Source: Luteococcus sp048595755 (GTDB taxonomy: Bacteria > Actinomycetota > Actinomycetes > Propionibacteriales > Propionibacteriaceae). From it: a stretch of 64,000 nt of DNA. The notes beneath the pieces are model-generated. The model ran no database searches. It worked only from the letters and a program-made list of their open reading frames with translations, and had not been told where the DNA came from. The stretch spans positions 1,736,001 to 1,800,000 of the forward strand of contig NZ_CP184360.1 of assembly GCF_048595755.1 (NCBI RefSeq). The letters run 5' to 3'. A program made the position numbers and the translations under genes. Positions 42,067 through 50,457 of this stretch are shown one piece after another. How positions within the stretch are numbered: the stretch's first letter is position 1; each line of letters opens with the position of its first letter.

Positions 42067-44325
42067 GTGGCCGACACCGTAGAAAATGCCGTCAACACTC
42101 CCGACGTCCAGCAGCCTTGGGCAGAGCTGGGTCTGAAGCAGGACGAGTACGACTCGATCCGCCAGATCCTGGGCCGACGCCCCACTGGCGCCGAGCTGGC
42201 GATGTATTCGGTGATGTGGAGCGAACACTGCTCCTACAAGTCCTCCAAGGTGCACCTGAAGCGCTTCAGCGTGCTCGACCAGAACACCCCGCGCGGGCCG
42301 CTGCTGGCCGGCATCGGCGACAACGCCGGCGCGGTGGACATCGGTCAGGGCTATGCCGTCACCTTCAAGGCGGAGAGCCACAACCACCCGTCCTATGTGG
42401 AGCCCTACCAGGGCGCCGCGACCGGCGTTGGCGGCATCGTGCGCGACATCCTCGCCATGGGTGCCCGCCCGATCGGCGTGATGGACCCGCTGCGCTTCGG
42501 GCCGCTGGAGGCCCCCGACACCAAGCGCGTCATGCCCGGCATCGTCTCCGGCATCGGCGGCTACGGCAACTGCCTGGGCCTGCCGAACATCGGCGGCGAG
42601 GTGGTCTTCGACAAGACCTACTACGGCAACCCGCTGGTCAACGCCCTGTGCGTCGGCCTCATGCGTCATGAGGACCTGCGACGCGCCAAGGCCACCGGTG
42701 CCGGCAACAAGGTGATCATGTACGGCGCGGCCACCGGCGGCGACGGCATCGGCGGCGCCTCCATCCTCGCCTCGGAGACCTTCGACGCCGACGGCCCGGT
42801 CAAGCGCCCCAGCGTCCAGGTGGGCGACCCCTTCATGGAGAAGCTGCTCATCGAGTGCACCCTGGAGCTCTTCGCCGAGGACCTGATCAATGGCCTGCAG
42901 GACTTCGGTGCGGCCGGCATCAGCTGTGCCACCAGCGAGCTGGCCAGCGCCGGCGACGGCGGCATGAACGTCGAACTCGACGTGGTTCCGCTGCGCGACT
43001 CCACCCTCTCGCCCGAGGAGATCCTCATGAGCGAGTCGCAGGAGCGCATGATGGCCGTCGTGGAGCCCGACAAGGTCGACCGCTTCATGGAGATCTGCGC
43101 CAAGTGGGACGTGCTGGCCACCGTGGTGGGCGAGGTCACCGAGGGCGACCGCCTCATCATCACCTGGCACGGCGAGACCATCGTCGACGTCGACCCCAAG
43201 ACCGTCGCCCACGAGGGCCCCACCTACAACCGGCCCATCGCGCGCCCGGACTGGATCGACCAGGTGAACGCCGACGACGCGAACCAGCTGCCTCGCGCCG
43301 CCACCGGTGACGAACTGGCCCAGACCCTGATGGCCATGGTGGCCAGCCCCAACCTGTGCGACAAGTCCTGGGTGACCAACCAGTACGACCGCTACGTGCG
43401 CGGCAACTCGGTGCTGGCCCAGCCGGAGGACTCCGGCATGCTGCGCATCGACGAGAAGACCAACCTGGGCATCAGCCTCTCCACCGACTGCAATGGCCGC
43501 TTCGCCTACCTGGATCCCTACCAGGGCGCGCAGCTGGCCCTGTGCGAGAGCTACCGCAATGTGGCCGTGGGCGGTGCCGAGCCGGTTGCGATCACCGACT
43601 GCCTGAACTTCGGTTCCCCCGAGGACCCCGAGGTGATGTGGCAGTTCCAGGAGGCCATCAAGGGTCTGGTGGACGGCTGTCAGGAGCTGGGCACCCCGGT
43701 CACCGGCGGCAATGTCAGCTTCTACAACCAGACCGACGGCACCAACATCCTTCCCACCCCGGTGGTCGGCATGCTGGGCGTGATCGACGACGTCACCAAG
43801 CGCATCCCGATGGGCTTCACCCACACCGGCGACGGCGTCTTCCTGCTGGGCACCACCAAGGAGGAGATGAGCGGTTCGGTCTGGGCGCAGGTCATGCACG
43901 ACGACCACCTGGGCGGCCGTCCTCCGCAGGTGGACTTCGCCGCCGAGAAGGCGCTGGCGGCCGTGATGATCGCCGCGAGCAAGGAGGGCCTGCTCAGCAG
44001 CGCCCACGACCTGGCCGACGGTGGTCTGGCCCAGGCGCTCGTGGAGAGCGCGCTGCGCAAGAACCTGGGCGTCGCCCTGACGCTGCCCGAGGGTGATCCG
44101 TGCGTCCAGCTGTTCAGCGAGACGGCGGCTCGTGCCCTGGTGAGCCTGCCCGCCAGTTCCCTGAGCCGCTTCAAGGAGCTGTGCCAGGAGCACGACGTCC
44201 CGCTCACCCGCCTGGGTGAGGTCACCGGCGTCGCCGAGCTGGAGATCCAGGGCCAGTTCACCCTGCCGCTGGAGCAGATCCGCGAGGCCTGGGAGGCCAC
44301 GATTCCGTCCGTGATGGACGCCTGA
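42067..44325 (+). CDS. purL: phosphoribosylformylglycinamidine synthase subunit PurL
   Basis: The 752-residue synthetase subunit makes FGAM from FGAR, ATP and ammonia with PurS and PurQ. It is the small form of the enzyme (no fused PurS or PurQ). Motifs: MWSEHCSYKSSK near the N-terminus, FKAESHNHPSYVEPYQGAATG, GVGGIVRDI, and the repeated AIRS-type half with GGNVSFYNQ. The start is MADTVENAVNTPD by the -10 spacing. Confidence 0.95.
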   Translation: MADTVENAVNTPDVQQPWAELGLKQDEYDSIRQILGRRPTGAELAMYSVMWSEHCSYKSSKVHLKRFSVLDQNTPRGPLLAGIGDNAGAVDIGQGYAVTFKAESHNHPSYVEPYQGAATGVGGIVRDILAMGARPIGVMDPLRFGPLEAPDTKRVMPGIVSGIGGYGNCLGLPNIGGEVVFDKTYYGNPLVNALCVGLMRHEDLRRAKATGAGNKVIMYGAATGGDGIGGASILASETFDADGPVKRPSVQVGDPFMEKLLIECTLELFAEDLINGLQDFGAAGISCATSELASAGDGGMNVELDVVPLRDSTLSPEEILMSESQERMMAVVEPDKVDRFMEICAKWDVLATVVGEVTEGDRLIITWHGETIVDVDPKTVAHEGPTYNRPIARPDWIDQVNADDANQLPRAATGDELAQTLMAMVASPNLCDKSWVTNQYDRYVRGNSVLAQPEDSGMLRIDEKTNLGISLSTDCNGRFAYLDPYQGAQLALCESYRNVAVGGAEPVAITDCLNFGSPEDPEVMWQFQEAIKGLVDGCQELGTPVTGGNVSFYNQTDGTNILPTPVVGMLGVIDDVTKRIPMGFTHTGDGVFLLGTTKEEMSGSVWAQVMHDDHLGGRPPQVDFAAEKALAAVMIAASKEGLLSSAHDLADGGLAQALVESALRKNLGVALTLPEGDPCVQLFSETAARALVSLPASSLSRFKELCQEHDVPLTRLGEVTGVAELEIQGQFTLPLEQIREAWEATIPSVMDA

Positions 44326-44340
44326 GGCACCTGTAGCCCC

Positions 44341-44388
44341 GAAGTGGGGAGGATTTCCACCGACATCGGTGGAAATCCTCCCCACTTC
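44341..44388. repeat. 48-bp palindrome, copy 1
   Basis: Two perfect 23-nt arms, starting GAAGTGGGGAGGATTTCCAC, meet around CA. There is no T run on either side. The core is identical to the palindrome at 45407-45452, except that the centre is CA here and TG there, so the two are in opposite orientation. It sits between the ends of purL and the AbiEi/DUF559 gene. Confidence 0.9.
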
Positions 44389-44397
44389 TCGTTGTGT

Positions 44398-45339
44398 TCA
44401 GCCCCACAGCCCCGAGGCGGCGCAAGTGGGGCAGGCGTGGGCGTCGCACTGCTCGCCCGTGATCAGGAACATGCGCGCCACCTGGTGCGCCACCTCACAG
44501 GGACGGTGCCAGCAGTCGTGGTGTCCGTAGCGCAGCGTCGGCAGGCCGTCGAGGAGTGACTCGTTGTCGCGGGAGAGGTCTCGAAACCGTGACCGGGCGT
44601 CCTCGTGGCCCAGCCGTCCGTCCAGTTCCACGACGAAGCGGTCGTAACGCACGTCGTGCCGCGCCGACCCTCGCCGGAACTGCCGCCGGCCCCGCGGCAG
44701 GCCATGGGCCTGTTCGACGGCAATGGCATAGCGATGCTCCAGGGTCGACTCGAGCCCCGCCGCGTCCCGCAGCAGGGTGGTGAGCAAGGGGCGCACGTGG
44801 CCTCCACCCGTCAGTCTGGGTCTTTGCTCCAGCACCCGCAGCAGCCGTTCGGGGGTGGTCTTTCGAAGGCGCAGGGCGTCGGTCACCCAGGCGACGCTGC
44901 GCTCGGGTTCGGCGACGCACAGGTCGATGACGGTCCACTCCACCGGGGTCGTGGGGAGCAGCCCGCGCGGGGCGGGCAGGCTTCGTCGACGGAGCACCCG
45001 ACAGCCGGGAACCTGGCCGCGACGTGCCCCGTGCGGCACCAGCACCACCAGGTCGTCCTCGGGTTCGGGGCCGATGCCCAAACGGTGGGCTGCGGCGTGC
45101 TCGCCGAGCATCGCCCCGTCCCCGGCGCCAAGGACGCCGGCCCAGGCGCGCCCGGTGAAGTCGAGTTCGGGCAGGTCGGTGTAGAGACCCGGCGCGATCC
45201 GGTGCCACTGCCCGGTGTCGACCAACCGCTGGATGGTGCGCTCAGGCATCAACCGCAGCGCCTGGTCTCGGCTGATGACACCGCCCTGCGCGCGCAGCAG
45301 ACCCTGCAGGTGCGGGCTGGGCTGGTGGCGGGCGTGCAT
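44398..45339 (-). CDS. AbiEi-antitoxin-like / DUF559 protein
   Basis: This 313-residue protein has two recognisable parts. Residues 1-60 are a winged-helix antitoxin-like domain (LLRAQGGVISRDQALRLMPE, then RLVDTGQWHRIAPGLYTD), as in type IV AbiEi antitoxins. The C-terminal part (DRFVVELDGRLGHEDARSRF, RDLSRDNESLLDGLPTLRYG) is the DUF559 fold related to Vsr/restriction endonucleases, with the Glu-x-Asp and later acidic and Arg residues. It ends with a CxxC-like ACPTC. No AbiEii toxin gene is beside it. The gene is bracketed by two copies of one palindrome. Confidence 0.75.
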   Translation of the reverse strand: MHARHQPSPHLQGLLRAQGGVISRDQALRLMPERTIQRLVDTGQWHRIAPGLYTDLPELDFTGRAWAGVLGAGDGAMLGEHAAAHRLGIGPEPEDDLVVLVPHGARRGQVPGCRVLRRRSLPAPRGLLPTTPVEWTVIDLCVAEPERSVAWVTDALRLRKTTPERLLRVLEQRPRLTGGGHVRPLLTTLLRDAAGLESTLEHRYAIAVEQAHGLPRGRRQFRRGSARHDVRYDRFVVELDGRLGHEDARSRFRDLSRDNESLLDGLPTLRYGHHDCWHRPCEVAHQVARMFLITGEQCDAHACPTCAASGLWG

Positions 45340-45406
45340 GCGGCCAGCGTCACCGCGGTGGGGGAATTGGGCAATGGGCTCAGCCACATCTGTGGACAAC
45401 CACGAG

Positions 45407-45452
45407 AAGTGGGGAGGATTTCCACCGATGTCGGTGGAAATCCTCCCCACTT
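45407..45452. repeat. 46-bp palindrome, copy 2 (inverted relative to copy 1)
   Basis: Two perfect 22-nt arms around TG repeat the sequence at 44341-44388 in opposite orientation. It lies 67 bp upstream of the AbiEi/DUF559 start and 22 bp after the end of the next aminotransferase gene. It lacks a T run, so a simple terminator role does not explain the identity with copy 1. Confidence 0.9.
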
Positions 45453-45474
45453 GTCGAGCTGGCGCCGTCCTGGG

Positions 45475-46674
45475 TCAGATCACGTCGGCGATGGCCTCGC
45501 ACACGTAGTCGATGTTCGAGTCATTGAGCGCCGCGACGCAGATGCGGCCCTTGTCGGTGCCGTAGACGCCCCACTTCTCACGCAGCTGCACCATCTGCTC
45601 CTGGGTGAGCCCGGTGTAGCTGAACATGCCCGCCTGCTCGGCGATGAAGTCCATGTCCTTCTTGCCGTTGGCTGCGGTCACCCCGGCGGCGACCAGTCCG
45701 TCCACCAAGCGTCGACGCATCTGCTTGATCCGGTCACGCATCGCGGCCAGCTCGTCGATCCACTGGGCCTTCAGCTGGCCGTCGCCCAGCACCGCGGCGA
45801 CGACGGCCGCGCCGTGGGTGGGCGAGGAGGAGACCATGGTGCGGATCAGCACCTTCAGCTGGCTCAGCACGCGGGCTGCCTCGTCGGCGTCGGTGCAGGT
45901 CACCTGCAGGGCGCCGACGCGCTCGCCGTAGAGGCCCATGTTCTTGGCGAAGCTCACGGTGTTGAGCACGGGGCGCCCCGTCGCGACGAACTTCTTGATC
46001 GCCTTGACGTCCTGCTCCGGCCCTTCGGCGAAGCCCTGATAGGCCATGTCGACCAGCGGGATCAGCTCGCCGTCGGTGACCAGCTGCACGACGGTGTCCC
46101 ACTGCTCGTCGGACAGGTCATAGCCGGTGGGGTTGTGGCAGCAGGCGTGCAGCACGACGACGGTGCCCTTCTGGGCTGCCTTGAGGTCTTCCACCAGGCC
46201 GTCGAAGTCCAGGCCGTCGTCGGCGGCCTTGTAGCGGTACTCGCCCACCTCGAAGCCGCTGCGGGTGAAGACGGCGCGGTGGTTCTCCCACGAGGGGTCG
46301 CTGAGCAGCAGCTTGCCGTTCGACAGCGGCAGCAGGAAGTCACCGGCCACGCGTAGGGCGCCGGTGCCCGAGAGCGTCTGGACCGTGACCAGCTTCCCGG
46401 AGGCGGCGGCCTCGGGGCCGTGCACCAACTCGGCGACGGCGCCGGTGAAGGTCTTCAGCCCGTCGATCGGCAGGTAGCCGCGGGGCTTGGGGTCCTGGCC
46501 CATCTGCTGCTCGACGGCGCGCACGCACTGCAGCACCGGCAGCTTGCCCGTCTCGTCCTGGTAGACGCCCACACCCAGATTGACCTTCTTGGGGTTGGTG
46601 TCCGCCTGGAAGGCTTCGGTGAGGCCCAGGATCGGGTCGCGTGGGGCCATTTCGACGGCGGAGAGCACAGACAT
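45475..46674 (-). CDS. aromatic/aspartate aminotransferase (class I, TyrB/AspC type)
   Basis: This 399-residue PLP enzyme is of the Ialpha subgroup. KKVNLGVGVYQDETGKLPVL opens it. Substrate and PLP parts are VQTLSGTGALRVAGDFLL, HACCHNPTGYDLS, VDMAYQGFAEG and the PLP Lys in SFAKNMGLYGERVG. It interconverts aspartate, tyrosine or phenylalanine with their oxo acids. GAAAGGCA precedes the ATG, so this gene has a leader, unlike most neighbours. Confidence 0.9.
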   Translation of the reverse strand: MSVLSAVEMAPRDPILGLTEAFQADTNPKKVNLGVGVYQDETGKLPVLQCVRAVEQQMGQDPKPRGYLPIDGLKTFTGAVAELVHGPEAAASGKLVTVQTLSGTGALRVAGDFLLPLSNGKLLLSDPSWENHRAVFTRSGFEVGEYRYKAADDGLDFDGLVEDLKAAQKGTVVVLHACCHNPTGYDLSDEQWDTVVQLVTDGELIPLVDMAYQGFAEGPEQDVKAIKKFVATGRPVLNTVSFAKNMGLYGERVGALQVTCTDADEAARVLSQLKVLIRTMVSSSPTHGAAVVAAVLGDGQLKAQWIDELAAMRDRIKQMRRRLVDGLVAAGVTAANGKKDMDFIAEQAGMFSYTGLTQEQMVQLREKWGVYGTDKGRICVAALNDSNIDYVCEAIADVI

Positions 46675-46786
46675 GGAATGCCTTTCGGATCTGGGTGGTG
46701 ATATGCCTGCATCCTTCCATGCCGCGACGCCGAAGGGCAGCCCCTTTCCGCGGGTTGGAGGTGCTGCGGCCTGCCCCGTCACGCGC

Positions 46787-46792
46787 TAGCGT
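46787..46792 (+). promoter_or_regulatory. -10 box of the amidase gene, leaderless
   Basis: TAGCGT, 7 nt before the ATG at 46800. This selects it over the long upstream frame. Confidence 0.55.
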
Positions 46793-46799
46793 CGCCACC

Positions 46800-48230
46800 A
46801 TGACGCAGATCCATGAGCTGGCTGCGCTCGAGCTGGCCGACGCAGTGCGGCGTCGCGAGCTCAGTGCGCTGGAGATTGCCGTGCACACCCTGGAGCGCGC
46901 CGAGGACCTCTCGCCCCGGGTGGGTGCCTTCAGTCACCTGGCGCACGAGCACGCGCTGGGGCGGGCGGCAACGCTGGATGCCCGACCAGACCTGGCAGCG
47001 GACGGGCCGCTGCGCGGGGTTCCCTGCCCGGTCAAGGACCTGACCATGGTCAAGGGGCTGCCCTTCGAGGCCGGCTCTGTGGTGATGCGCGGGCAGCTGG
47101 CTCCGATTGACGACGGAATCACCACCCTGCTGCACGAGGCGGGGACGGTGATGGTGGGCAAGACCGCCACCCCCGAGTTCGGCCTGCCCTGCTACACCGA
47201 ACCCGAGGGCGCCCCAGCGGCCCGCACCCCCTGGGACCTGACGCGCTCGGCCGGTGGTTCGTCGGGTGGTGCGGCGGCCGCCGTCGCTGCGGGCATCGTG
47301 CCCATCGCCCATGGCAGCGACGGTGGTGGTTCCATTCGCATCCCCGCCAGCGCCTGTGGTCTGGTGGGGCTGAAACCGTCCCGGGGACGGGTCTCGCCGG
47401 GGCCGCACGGCACCGATGGGGTGGCGCTGGCCACCCACGGGGTGCTCACCCGCACGGTGCGCGACACGGCCGCGGGCCTGGACGTCTTGCGCCCGCACTG
47501 GCCAGGGGACGGTTTCCTGCTTCCCGATCCCGCCAGCGACTTCCTGACAGCGGTGGAGCAACCGCCGCCATCGCTGCGGATCGGGGTGCTGACCACGCCC
47601 ACCAACGTGGACGCACCCGTCCACCCGGCCTGTCTGCGTGCCGTCGACCACGCGGTGCGGCTGCTGGAATCCTTGGGTCACCGGTTGGGCGAGGCGCCGG
47701 CACCCTATGCGGCCCAGAAGTGGGCGACCTTCATCGACCTGTGGTCGGTGATGGCGCTGTCGGCGCCGGTGCCCCCGGATCAGGAGCAGCGGTTGCGGCC
47801 GCTGACCCGCTGGCTGCGCGAGTTGGGGCGGGAGGTGACCGGGCTGCGGCATGCCACGGCCATCGGTGCGGCTCAGCAGCTGACGCGCGAGGCGGCGTTG
47901 GCATGGCAGGACTTCGACGTGGTGCTCACCCCGACCTTGGCGCAGCCCCCGTCGCCAGTGGGTGGCTTGCGCGATGATGCCGATCCGGAGCAGGACTTCT
48001 GGGGCCAGACCCGTTTCACGCCGTGGACCAGCACCGCGAACCTGTGCGGTCGTCCCTCGATCAGCCTTCCGCTGTACCGCGAGGTGGTCGACGGCGTTGA
48101 GCTGCCCATCGGGGTGATGCTGACCGGCCGGCTGGGACGCGAGGAGGTCTTGTTGCGTCTGGCCGCCCAGCTGGAGGAAGCGGACCCTTGGCCGTCGGGG
48201 CCCGTGTCGTTGGCGGGGGAGGGTCGCTAG
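46800..48230 (+). CDS. amidase (amidase signature family)
   Basis: This 476-residue Ser-Ser-Lys amidase has the Lys in PCPVKDLTMVKGLP. The glycine/serine motif RSAGGSSGGAAAAVAAGIVP supplies both serines, followed by GSDGGGSIRIPASACGLVGLKPSRGRVS. The substrate is not predictable; GatA is unlikely because gatB/gatC are absent and the C-terminus differs. The stop codon TAG is also the first half of the -10 box of the next gene. Confidence 0.88.
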   Translation: MTQIHELAALELADAVRRRELSALEIAVHTLERAEDLSPRVGAFSHLAHEHALGRAATLDARPDLAADGPLRGVPCPVKDLTMVKGLPFEAGSVVMRGQLAPIDDGITTLLHEAGTVMVGKTATPEFGLPCYTEPEGAPAARTPWDLTRSAGGSSGGAAAAVAAGIVPIAHGSDGGGSIRIPASACGLVGLKPSRGRVSPGPHGTDGVALATHGVLTRTVRDTAAGLDVLRPHWPGDGFLLPDPASDFLTAVEQPPPSLRIGVLTTPTNVDAPVHPACLRAVDHAVRLLESLGHRLGEAPAPYAAQKWATFIDLWSVMALSAPVPPDQEQRLRPLTRWLRELGREVTGLRHATAIGAAQQLTREAALAWQDFDVVLTPTLAQPPSPVGGLRDDADPEQDFWGQTRFTPWTSTANLCGRPSISLPLYREVVDGVELPIGVMLTGRLGREEVLLRLAAQLEEADPWPSGPVSLAGEGR

Positions 48231-48233
48231 CAT
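48228..48233 (+). promoter_or_regulatory. -10 box of the M20 peptidase gene, overlapping the amidase stop
   Basis: TAGCAT contains the stop codon of the upstream gene and ends 6 nt before the ATG at 48240. Confidence 0.55.
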
Positions 48234-48239
48234 CAAGGC

Positions 48240-49583
48240 ATGAGCCTCGATGATGCCGCTGTTCGTTCTGCTGTCTCCTCCGTCCTGCCCAGTGTGCGTG
48301 ACGACCTTGCCGAATTGGTCGCCATCGAGTCGGTGAGTTCCCTGCCGGAGAAGTCCGACCAGGTGCGCCGCAGCGCCGAGCTGGTGGCCGAGAAGCTGCG
48401 CCAGATCGGTTGCCCCGACGTGAAGGTGGTGGCCGAGGACGGCCACCCCGCGGTGATCGCCCATTTCCCCGCGCCCGAGGGCCAGCCGACCATCTGCCTG
48501 TATTCGCACCACGACGTGCAGCCCACCGGCGATCCGGAGCTGTGGAGCACCCCGCCCTTCCAGCTGGTGGAGCGTGATGGCCGGCTCTACGGCCGCGGCT
48601 CGAATGACGACAAGGCCGGCATCTCGGTGCACCTGGGCGCGCTGCGCGCCTTCGACGGGAAGCCCCCGGTGGGCGTGACCCTGTTCATCGAGGGTGAGGA
48701 GGAGATCGGCTCCCCGAGCCTGGCCCGCCTGATCGAGAAGTACCACGACGAACTGGTCAGCGACGTCTTCGTGATCTGCGACGCCACCAACTGGGAGGCC
48801 GGGCAGCCCTCCTTCACCACCACCCTGCGTGGCGTGGCCGACTGCGTGGTGGAGCTGCGCACGCTGGACCACGCCCTGCACTCCGGTGGTTTCGGTGGGG
48901 TCGTGCCCGACGCGCTGACCACCATGTGCCGTCTGCTGGCCACCCTGCACGACGAGAAGGGCAATGTGGCCATCAAGGGTCTCAAGACCTCCCCGGCCCC
49001 CGATCTGGACTACCCGGAGGATCGCCTGCGCGCCGAGTCCGGCGTGCTGGACGGCGTGGAGTGGATCGGCGACGGTTCTGCGGTCTCGCGGTTGTGGAAC
49101 AAGCCGGCCTGCACGGTGCTGGCGATCGACTGCACCAGCGTCGCGGATGCCTCCAACACGCTGGCGCCGGTGGCGCGGGCCAAGGTGAGCCTGCGCGTGG
49201 CCCCGGGCGACGACGCCGCCTCGGCGCTGGATGCCCTGGTGGCCCACCTGGAGCAGAACGTCCCGTGGGGAGCGCAGGTCAGCGTGACCCGCGGCGAGAC
49301 CGGTGACCCCGGCATCGTCCCCTTCGAGGGCGAGTTGGCAGAGACGGCCCGCGCGGCCTTCCGCGACGCCTGGGACGGAACCGAGCCGGTGCAGGTGGGC
49401 TGCGGTGGTTCCATCCCGATGATCTCGGACTTCCAGCGGGCCTTCCCCCAGGCGCAGGTGCTGGTCACCGCCGTCGCCGATCCGGATGGCCGCCCCCACG
49501 GCATCGACGAGTCGCAGAGCCTGGACGACCTCAACAAGGCCTGCCTGGCCGAGGCGCTGCTGTTGGCCCGGATGGCGCGCTGA
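48240..49583 (+). CDS. M20-family dipeptidase/metallopeptidase
   Basis: This 447-residue peptidase has metal ligands and the catalytic Asp in ICLYSHHDVQP, Asp in GRGSNDDKAGI, the general-base Glu pair in FIEGEEEIGSPS, a ligand Asp in VICDATNW, and His at GRPHGIDESQ. The central lid domain contains the dimer-forming region. It is probably a cytosolic dipeptidase; the amidase upstream suggests peptide or amide salvage. Confidence 0.88.
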   Translation: MSLDDAAVRSAVSSVLPSVRDDLAELVAIESVSSLPEKSDQVRRSAELVAEKLRQIGCPDVKVVAEDGHPAVIAHFPAPEGQPTICLYSHHDVQPTGDPELWSTPPFQLVERDGRLYGRGSNDDKAGISVHLGALRAFDGKPPVGVTLFIEGEEEIGSPSLARLIEKYHDELVSDVFVICDATNWEAGQPSFTTTLRGVADCVVELRTLDHALHSGGFGGVVPDALTTMCRLLATLHDEKGNVAIKGLKTSPAPDLDYPEDRLRAESGVLDGVEWIGDGSAVSRLWNKPACTVLAIDCTSVADASNTLAPVARAKVSLRVAPGDDAASALDALVAHLEQNVPWGAQVSVTRGETGDPGIVPFEGELAETARAAFRDAWDGTEPVQVGCGGSIPMISDFQRAFPQAQVLVTAVADPDGRPHGIDESQSLDDLNKACLAEALLLARMAR

Positions 49584-49616
49584 GCAGGGCCCGGACCTGC
49601 CACCCAGTGGCATGAC

Positions 49617-49665
49617 GCCCTGGCGCTGTCCCCTGATCGGGGGACAGCGCCAGGGCCTTTCCTTT
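49617..49665 (+). terminator. intrinsic terminator of the M20 gene
   Basis: A 17-bp perfect stem (49617-49633 with 49640-49656) is followed by CTTTCCTTT. Confidence 0.85.
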
Positions 49666-49709
49666 GGGTCAGCTGAACAGCCATGGCGCCTGTTCAGTGT
49701 TAACTTCCG

Positions 49710-49738
49710 TTCAACCCCTTGGTGCGGGAACGTAGGGG
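49710..49738 (+). promoter_or_regulatory. candidate promoter of the hairpin-array RNA
   Basis: TTCAAC (49710-49715), 17 nt, then TAGGGG (49733-49738). The -10 lacks the final T. The first hairpin begins 11 nt downstream, close to the 9 nt seen at the LPXTG leader. Confidence 0.35.
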
Positions 49739-49744
49739 CATCGC

Positions 49745-49970
49745 AGGGACGGATCGGGGGATCCGCACCTGCGGGTCTCTTCGGGGGAAGAGGCCATCGC
49801 CTTCGGGGGAAGGCACTTCGGTCAGGGCTTCGGGGGAAGTCAGGGCCACCGCCCAAGGATGTCGGGGGACGTCCAGGGCATTGCGCAACAGTCGCGCTCC
49901 AGGCGTCGGGGGACGTGGAGGGCGACGAGCATCGGCCCGTCGGCATTCTGCCGGCGGGCCCGCCGCATTT
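49745..49970 (+). ncRNA. candidate structured RNA: six C-GGGG-G stem-loops and a terminal hairpin
   Basis: No credible protein frame covers 49666-50025. Instead six stem-loops follow each other: CGGATC-GGGG-GATCCG (49750-49765), CTCTTC-GGGG-GAAGAG (49777-49792, extendable to 49774-49795), GCCTTC-GGGG-GAAGGC (49799-49814), GGCTTC-GGGG-GAAGTC (49826-49841), GGATGTC-GGGG-GACGTCC (49857-49874) and GCGTC-GGGG-GACGT (49903-49916). Odd positions in stems are G-U pairs. A 12-bp hairpin (49934-49945 with 49949-49960) followed by ATTTCT closes the unit. Different stems with one constant loop point to selection on structure. The direction is inferred from the matching GGGG loops in the LPXTG mRNA leader. 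Confidence 0.5.
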
Positions 49971-50025
49971 CTGGGGTGGGTCGGCAGGCACGCTGCATGA
50001 GGCCAGGAGAGGTGGGCTACGTGTC

Positions 50026-50031
50026 TAGGCT
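50026..50031 (+). promoter_or_regulatory. -10 box of the DUF1992 gene, leaderless
   Basis: TAGGCT ends 6 nt before the ATG. Confidence 0.55.
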
Positions 50032-50037
50032 TGCCCC

Positions 50038-50457
50038 ATGACCGGTTCCGATGAGGAGCAGCGCCCACGGAGTCGTCCGGTGGTCTTCGAGAGCTGGATC
50101 GATCGGCAGATCCGCGAGGCCACCGAGCGGGGCGAATTCAGCAACCTGCCCGGCGAGGGCAAGCCCTTGCGCGGCTTGGGGCGGCCCGACGATCCGGACT
50201 GGTGGGCGCGGCAGAAGCTCGAGAAGGAAGACCTGCGCGGCGCGATGCCCGGGCCGCTGGCGGTGCGGCGCGAGAAGCAGGACATCCAGCAGACCTTGGC
50301 AGACGTCCGCGACGAGGAGACGGCACGGGCCATCGTCGAGGACCTCAACGAGCGGATCAAGCAGACCAACCTGACGCCCATCGCCGGCCGGACCATCATC
50401 ACGGGCCGCTTGGACGTGGAGCAGACGCTCGCGGTGTGGCGCTCTCGTCGCCGGTGA
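50038..50457 (+). CDS. DUF1992 (DnaJ homologue subfamily C member 28-like) protein
   Basis: This 139-residue protein has the DUF1992 core ESWIDRQIREATERGEFSNL, then PGEGKPL and a later GRPDDPDWWARQKLEKED stretch. The family is found in bacteria and, fused to a J domain, in eukaryotes; its function is unknown. Its last 59 nt overlap the convergent SMR gene. Confidence 0.85.
   Translation: MTGSDEEQRPRSRPVVFESWIDRQIREATERGEFSNLPGEGKPLRGLGRPDDPDWWARQKLEKEDLRGAMPGPLAVRREKQDIQQTLADVRDEETARAIVEDLNERIKQTNLTPIAGRTIITGRLDVEQTLAVWRSRRR

Noticed and set aside
41119..44385. A 1088-codon minus-strand frame under pepN and purL
   Set aside because: Mirror frame of highly conserved genes; amino-acid make-up is that of an antisense shadow.
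44341..44388. The palindromes as simple intrinsic terminators
   Set aside because: No T run on either strand, and two copies share the full sequence in opposite orientation. A termination role is still possible but does not explain the identity.
46779..49991. A 1070-codon minus-strand frame under the amidase and M20 genes
   Set aside because: Same reason. It also crosses the terminator and the hairpin array.
49719..50000. Small frames over the hairpin array as protein genes
   Set aside because: Translations on both strands are Arg/Gly/Pro-rich without a start signal, and the DNA pattern is explained by hairpins.
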